Positions 5,781 to 7,812 of a stretch of 7,812 bases of DNA are shown piece after piece (within the stretch, counting starts at the first letter, position 1; each line of letters begins with the position of its first letter). The notes under the pieces were generated by a model that made no database searches, was not told the origin of the DNA, and saw only the letters and a program-made list of their open reading frames with translations. The DNA comes from Methanomicrobiales archaeon (GTDB lineage Archaea > Halobacteriota > Methanomicrobia > Methanomicrobiales > Methanomicrobiaceae). The position numbers were made by a program, and so were the translations under genes. The stretch lies in the NCBI GenBank assembly GCA_012523385.1, contig JAAYIO010000160.1:1-7812 (forward strand), given 5' to 3'.

Positions 5781-5812
5781 TTTTTTTATTAGGCAGGATG
5801 TTTTGTCTTGCC
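5781..5812 (+). terminator. T7 tract and hairpin after the RNase III-like gene
   Basis: A run of seven T (5781-5787) lies 30 bases past the stop codon and is followed by a 7-bp hairpin, GGCAGGA (5792-5798) with TCTTGCC (5806-5812), one pair being G-U. The T tract alone can end archaeal transcription. Confidence 0.5.
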
Positions 5813-5854
5813 TTAGTTTCTTCCGGTAATACCTTTATGAAACGGAGTTTGAGA

Positions 5855-5884
5855 AGAAAAGGAAAAATAGAGAGGGATTTTTTT
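5855..5884 (-). terminator. T-rich stop downstream of the PEGA gene
   Basis: Read on the minus strand, the bases after the PEGA stop run through A8, then TCCCTCTCTA, then TTTTTCCTTTTCTTC (5868-5854). A pyrimidine/T-rich end of this kind is a plausible archaeal transcription stop for this gene. No clear stem accompanies it. Confidence 0.4.
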
Positions 5885-7198
5885 TTACTGGTGCCGGTGG
5901 GAGTAGATGAAGAGCAGAGCCATTACCCCTGCTATCGGAATGAAGAGGGGTGCCGGGATTTTGGTGGGCAACGGTGTTGGTCCCCCACCAGGGGCGAGTG
6001 GCAGGGAGAGTGAGGTGGTCTGTCCGGCAGTGATGGTCACCGTTGCCTCAGCAGGTGCATACCCGGCAAGCTCGAGGCGGATGGTGTGGGTACCTATGGG
6101 GATAGCTGAGATGGTGGCAGGAGTCATCCGTCCGGAGAGGCTGCCGTCAATAAATATCTGGGCACCCGGTGGGCTAGTGCTCAGCGCAAGTTTTCCGGTC
6201 TCCGCGGAGGGGGTGGGGGTAGCACTACCGGATCCCACCTCCATATCGGCAGAGACGGTGATTGTCTGTCCTTCCGAGAGAGAGATGATCTTCTGGTAGT
6301 CTTTGTATCCGTTGATTTTGAGGAGAATGGTATGCTGTCCGGTTTTGATATTATTAATGGGGAAATATCCATTTTTCATTGTTTCACCCTGATAAATGCC
6401 ATTGAGATATATTGCGGCTCCGGACGGGATTGAGCGGATTTGGATGGTATTCTCCGGTGTGACAGAATTGAGGACGGCATAGATGTACCTGGCGCCGCCA
6501 CCGCTCATGTCAATGGTTTCACGCCAGTTGTAATAGCCATTTTTTGTGATGACGATTTGGTGCTCCCCCGGTTTGATGTCGCTCTTTGTATAAGGCGTTG
6601 TGCCGATGATGACGCCATTGAGGGAGACGTACGCACCAGAAGGTTCTGAGGTAAAGGTGATCGTTCCGCTACCCCCCAGATTCAGAGTGATAATACGATG
6701 TTCGTTGGTGGTCAGGGTGACAGTCTGTGTTGCACTCTGAGTACCCGGCATTTCTGCGATCACGGTATAGGTGCCCGGACGGAGATGTGCGACGGTCACT
6801 GGGCCGGTTCCCTGATAAATGCCATTGACATAGACTGAGGCGCCGGAAGGATTGGTCTTCACCGCAAGCGTAGCCGTGGCCGTGCCACTGTCTGCGTTGA
6901 GGGTGAAATAGATGTCCGTGGATGACCCGTCCGGGACGTAGGGCAGGTTCTGTGAAACGCTGGTATAACCGACCTTACGTATTTCAACTGTGGTATAACG
7001 GGAAATGGGGACGCTGACGGTCAGAACCCCTCCTGAGGTCTGGCCCTGATATACGTTGTCAAAATATACCTGTGCACTATCGATGTTCGTATGGATGCGG
7101 TACTGTGCTAATCCTGCAACGGCGGGGCAGAGGAGGAGGGCGACTGCGATGAGGATAAGGATGCCGGCACAGAGACGCCGGTATGCGTGATCTGTCAT
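5885..7198 (-). CDS. Secreted PEGA-repeat surface protein with C-terminal membrane anchor
   Basis: A 437-residue exported protein. Residues 7-29 are a signal peptide ending AVAG. Five consecutive beta-rich PEGA-type units follow: a divergent one at about 32-100, then 109-173, 178-243, 251-318 and 336-401. The last four carry the family motif as NPSGA, EPSGA, IPSGA and PPGA, followed by aliphatic-Asn/Asp-Gly-x-x-x-Gly and ending in the typical GxHTIxxxxxGY strand. Short SGSATPTPSAETG and PGGGPTPLPTK linkers flank the fifth unit. Residues 414-432 form a transmembrane helix with a short SHRHQ tail. PEGA domains are common on archaeal cell surfaces; their role is unknown, probably structural or in binding sugars or proteins. 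An open frame extends upstream to 7378, but ATG 7198 places the signal peptide at the N terminus and is preferred. No Shine-Dalgarno precedes it. Confidence 0.9.
   Translation of the reverse strand: MTDHAYRRLCAGILILIAVALLLCPAVAGLAQYRIHTNIDSAQVYFDNVYQGQTSGGVLTVSVPISRYTTVEIRKVGYTSVSQNLPYVPDGSSTDIYFTLNADSGTATATLAVKTNPSGASVYVNGIYQGTGPVTVAHLRPGTYTVIAEMPGTQSATQTVTLTTNEHRIITLNLGGSGTITFTSEPSGAYVSLNGVIIGTTPYTKSDIKPGEHQIVITKNGYYNWRETIDMSGGGARYIYAVLNSVTPENTIQIRSIPSGAAIYLNGIYQGETMKNGYFPINNIKTGQHTILLKINGYKDYQKIISLSEGQTITVSADMEVGSGSATPTPSAETGKLALSTSPPGAQIFIDGSLSGRMTPATISAIPIGTHTIRLELAGYAPAEATVTITAGQTTSLSLPLAPGGGPTPLPTKIPAPLFIPIAGVMALLFIYSHRHQ
6387..6405. repeat. 19-bp direct repeat inside the PEGA gene, copy 1
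   Basis: CCCTGATAAATGCCATTGA occurs here and again, identically, at 6810-6828. Each encodes (minus strand) the NGIYQG loop of a PEGA unit, copy 1 in unit four and copy 2 in unit two. Identity at the DNA level beyond what the protein requires points to recent duplication or gene conversion between units. Confidence 0.8.
6810..6828. repeat. 19-bp direct repeat inside the PEGA gene, copy 2
   Basis: Identical to 6387-6405, 423 bases apart. That distance equals two PEGA unit lengths (141 codons), so the copies are in register within the repeat array. Confidence 0.8.
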
Positions 7199-7290
7199 GC
7201 GTGAATATAGAGGTGAATGGAAAGATATACCTGACTGCTCGGAAACAGAGGGGTTTTGGCAAGGATATTTGACATGCATGAGAGCGATAC

Positions 7291-7320
7291 TATATTTTAA
7301 TCTAAACAAAACATATTTTA
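7291..7320. promoter_or_regulatory. Divergent promoter with direct repeat ATATTTTA
   Basis: ATATTTTA occurs at 7292-7299 and 7313-7320, 21 bases apart (two helical turns). Read on the minus strand, the first gives TTAAAATATA (7300-7291), suited to the PEGA gene with a transcript start near 7265. Read on the plus strand, TATATTTTAA at the same place would start transcription near 7320, just before the AGGTGAT of the next gene. The second copy could be a second TATA box or half of a regulator site. Confidence 0.45.
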
Positions 7321-7326
7321 GGTGAT
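7320..7326 (+). promoter_or_regulatory. Perfect AGGTGAT ribosome binding site before a non-standard start
   Basis: AGGTGAT is fully complementary to the 3' end of methanogen 16S rRNA as commonly found. Six bases further on, in the frame that stays open to the window edge, lies ATA (7333-7335). No ATG, GTG or TTG occurs at a workable distance in that frame. Confidence 0.6.
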
Positions 7327-7332
7327 TATACG

Positions 7333-7812
7333 ATATATCCTGACCTCGGCGATGACGAAAAACTGGTGACGACCTCACCTTCAGTCAGGGTCAAATCTCA
7401 TTTTTTTGATCTCTTCCTCACGCCAAAACGTCTCATTCTTACCCAACCGGATTATCCGGATGCACCTGCGGTTGATGTTGTGTTCAGCACGGTGTCGGCG
7501 TTCTCCCGGAGTCAGACTGCAAAAGGTGAGCCTTCCATCTCTCTTTCGGTCATTTCTGAAAGGGGTGAACGGACGATGGTCTTTGTATTTGACGGGGGAG
7601 GCGGGTTTAAACCGGTTGATGAACGGGACCGGATGGCAGATCTGGTGAGTGGTATGCTTGCAGAAACGGCGGCCCCGCCGGGCCCTGTTTCGGCTGGTTT
7701 TTCCCCTCCCTCAATACCCGATCCGGCAGAAACCGAAATTCTGCCTTCCACCCGGCCGGCAAAGATTGCGGTATCCGGACAAGCCCCCCCTCTCTCTGTC
7801 CCGTCGTTATCC
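7333..7812 (+). CDS. PH-like domain protein with Pro-rich linker, C-terminal part beyond window
   Basis: An open frame of 160 codons with no stop up to the window edge. The encoded sequence begins (I/M)YPDLGDDEKLVTTSPSVRVKS; residues 24-37 (FFDLFLTPKRLILT) have the strand pattern of small PH-like or bPH domains, in which a FxxFLTPKRLIL block is characteristic. The domain runs to about residue 109 and ends in a helix (DERDRMADLVSGMLAE), after which residues 113-160 are Pro/Ala/Ser-rich and probably a linker to a further domain outside the window. No signal peptide or membrane helix is visible, so this part is cytoplasmic. Function is unknown. The frame is clear because of its length, its composition and the well-placed ribosome site. 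The start is the problem: ATA at 7333 fits the ribosome site; the first usual codon, GTG 7366, would cut into the conserved N terminus. Confidence 0.7.
   Translation, partial: MYPDLGDDEKLVTTSPSVRVKSHFFDLFLTPKRLILTQPDYPDAPAVDVVFSTVSAFSRSQTAKGEPSISLSVISERGERTMVFVFDGGGGFKPVDERDRMADLVSGMLAETAAPPGPVSAGFSPPSIPDPAETEILPSTRPAKIAVSGQAPPLSVPSLS

Noticed and set aside
5751..5884. Lost dsRNA-binding domain after the RNase III-like gene, implying a frameshift
   Set aside because: No frame downstream of the stop resembles a dsRBD; the gene ends before a T7 tract and is best taken as naturally short.
5907..6299. 130-codon plus-strand open frame opposite the PEGA gene
   Set aside because: It mirrors repeat-encoding DNA and has no ribosome site or domain pattern.
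5885..7198. CRISPR-like array suggested by repeated short words
   Set aside because: The repeats are in-frame PEGA coding units of about 65-70 codons and differ from one another; no repeat-spacer regularity exists.
7322..7369. GTG start at 7322 for the right-edge gene
   Set aside because: GTG 7322 is part of the AGGTGAT itself and its frame stops at TGA 7367-7369 after 15 codons; it is not in the long open frame.
7199..7378. 60-residue N-terminal extension of the PEGA protein
   Set aside because: The extension would place the signal peptide internally, is not protein-like in composition and crosses the candidate promoter at 7291-7300. The ATG at 7198 gives a normal signal peptide.

Overview
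The window looks like chromosomal DNA from a methanogenic euryarchaeon, most likely of the Methanomicrobiales type. The reasons are an ECF-type nickel/cobalt importer with a PDGLE subunit, a five-repeat PEGA-domain surface protein, small secreted proteins with Pro/Thr-rich linkers and a C-terminal membrane anchor, AT-rich TATA-like promoters, oligo-T stops and AGGTGAT-type ribosome binding sites. The lineage is inferred from gene content; no rRNA or other marker gene is present.

Layout from left to right. Positions 1-437 (minus) hold the N-terminal part of a sodium-coupled neurotransmitter:sodium symporter (NSS/SNF family), cut by the window edge. A 248-base gap with inverted repeats follows. 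At 686-1093 (minus) is a small membrane-anchored extracellular beta-sandwich protein. Divergent from it, 1235-1714 (plus) encodes a cytoplasmic cyclophilin-type prolyl isomerase with a strong Shine-Dalgarno. It converges on a secreted, C-terminally anchored surface protein (1726-2286, minus) across an 11-base gap made of A7/T6 tracts.

The core of the window is a minus-strand metal-uptake locus, in transcription order: cbiM/nikM (5147-4503), a PDGLE subunit (4506-4165), cbiO (3983-3150) and cbiQ (3153-2335). The genes form two translationally coupled pairs, M-N and O-Q, each with a 4-base ATGA overlap. Between the pairs lie 181 bases carrying a hairpin plus oligo-T stop, a TATA-like box and a near-perfect 18-base palindrome. 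The substrate-binding module and the energising module may therefore be transcribed separately. The MHIPD N terminus with His67 in M, and the PDGLE subunit, point to nickel at least as much as cobalt. Methanogens need both metals (Ni for F430 and hydrogenases, Co for corrinoids).

Divergent from cbiM, 5304-5750 (plus) encodes an RNase III-fold protein with no dsRNA-binding domain and with one catalytic glutamate replaced by alanine. A hairpin lies just ahead of its start. At 5885-7198 (minus) is the PEGA-repeat surface protein. On the far right a plus-strand gene runs off the window. It encodes a PH-like domain followed by a Pro-rich stretch, and its best start appears to be a non-standard ATA codon after a perfect AGGTGAT.

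I see no tRNA, rRNA, CRISPR, insertion sequence or phage feature. No wholly new multi-gene system is evident. The most unusual items are the split ECF locus with its palindrome, the degenerate RNase III-like protein and the missing canonical start of the last gene.
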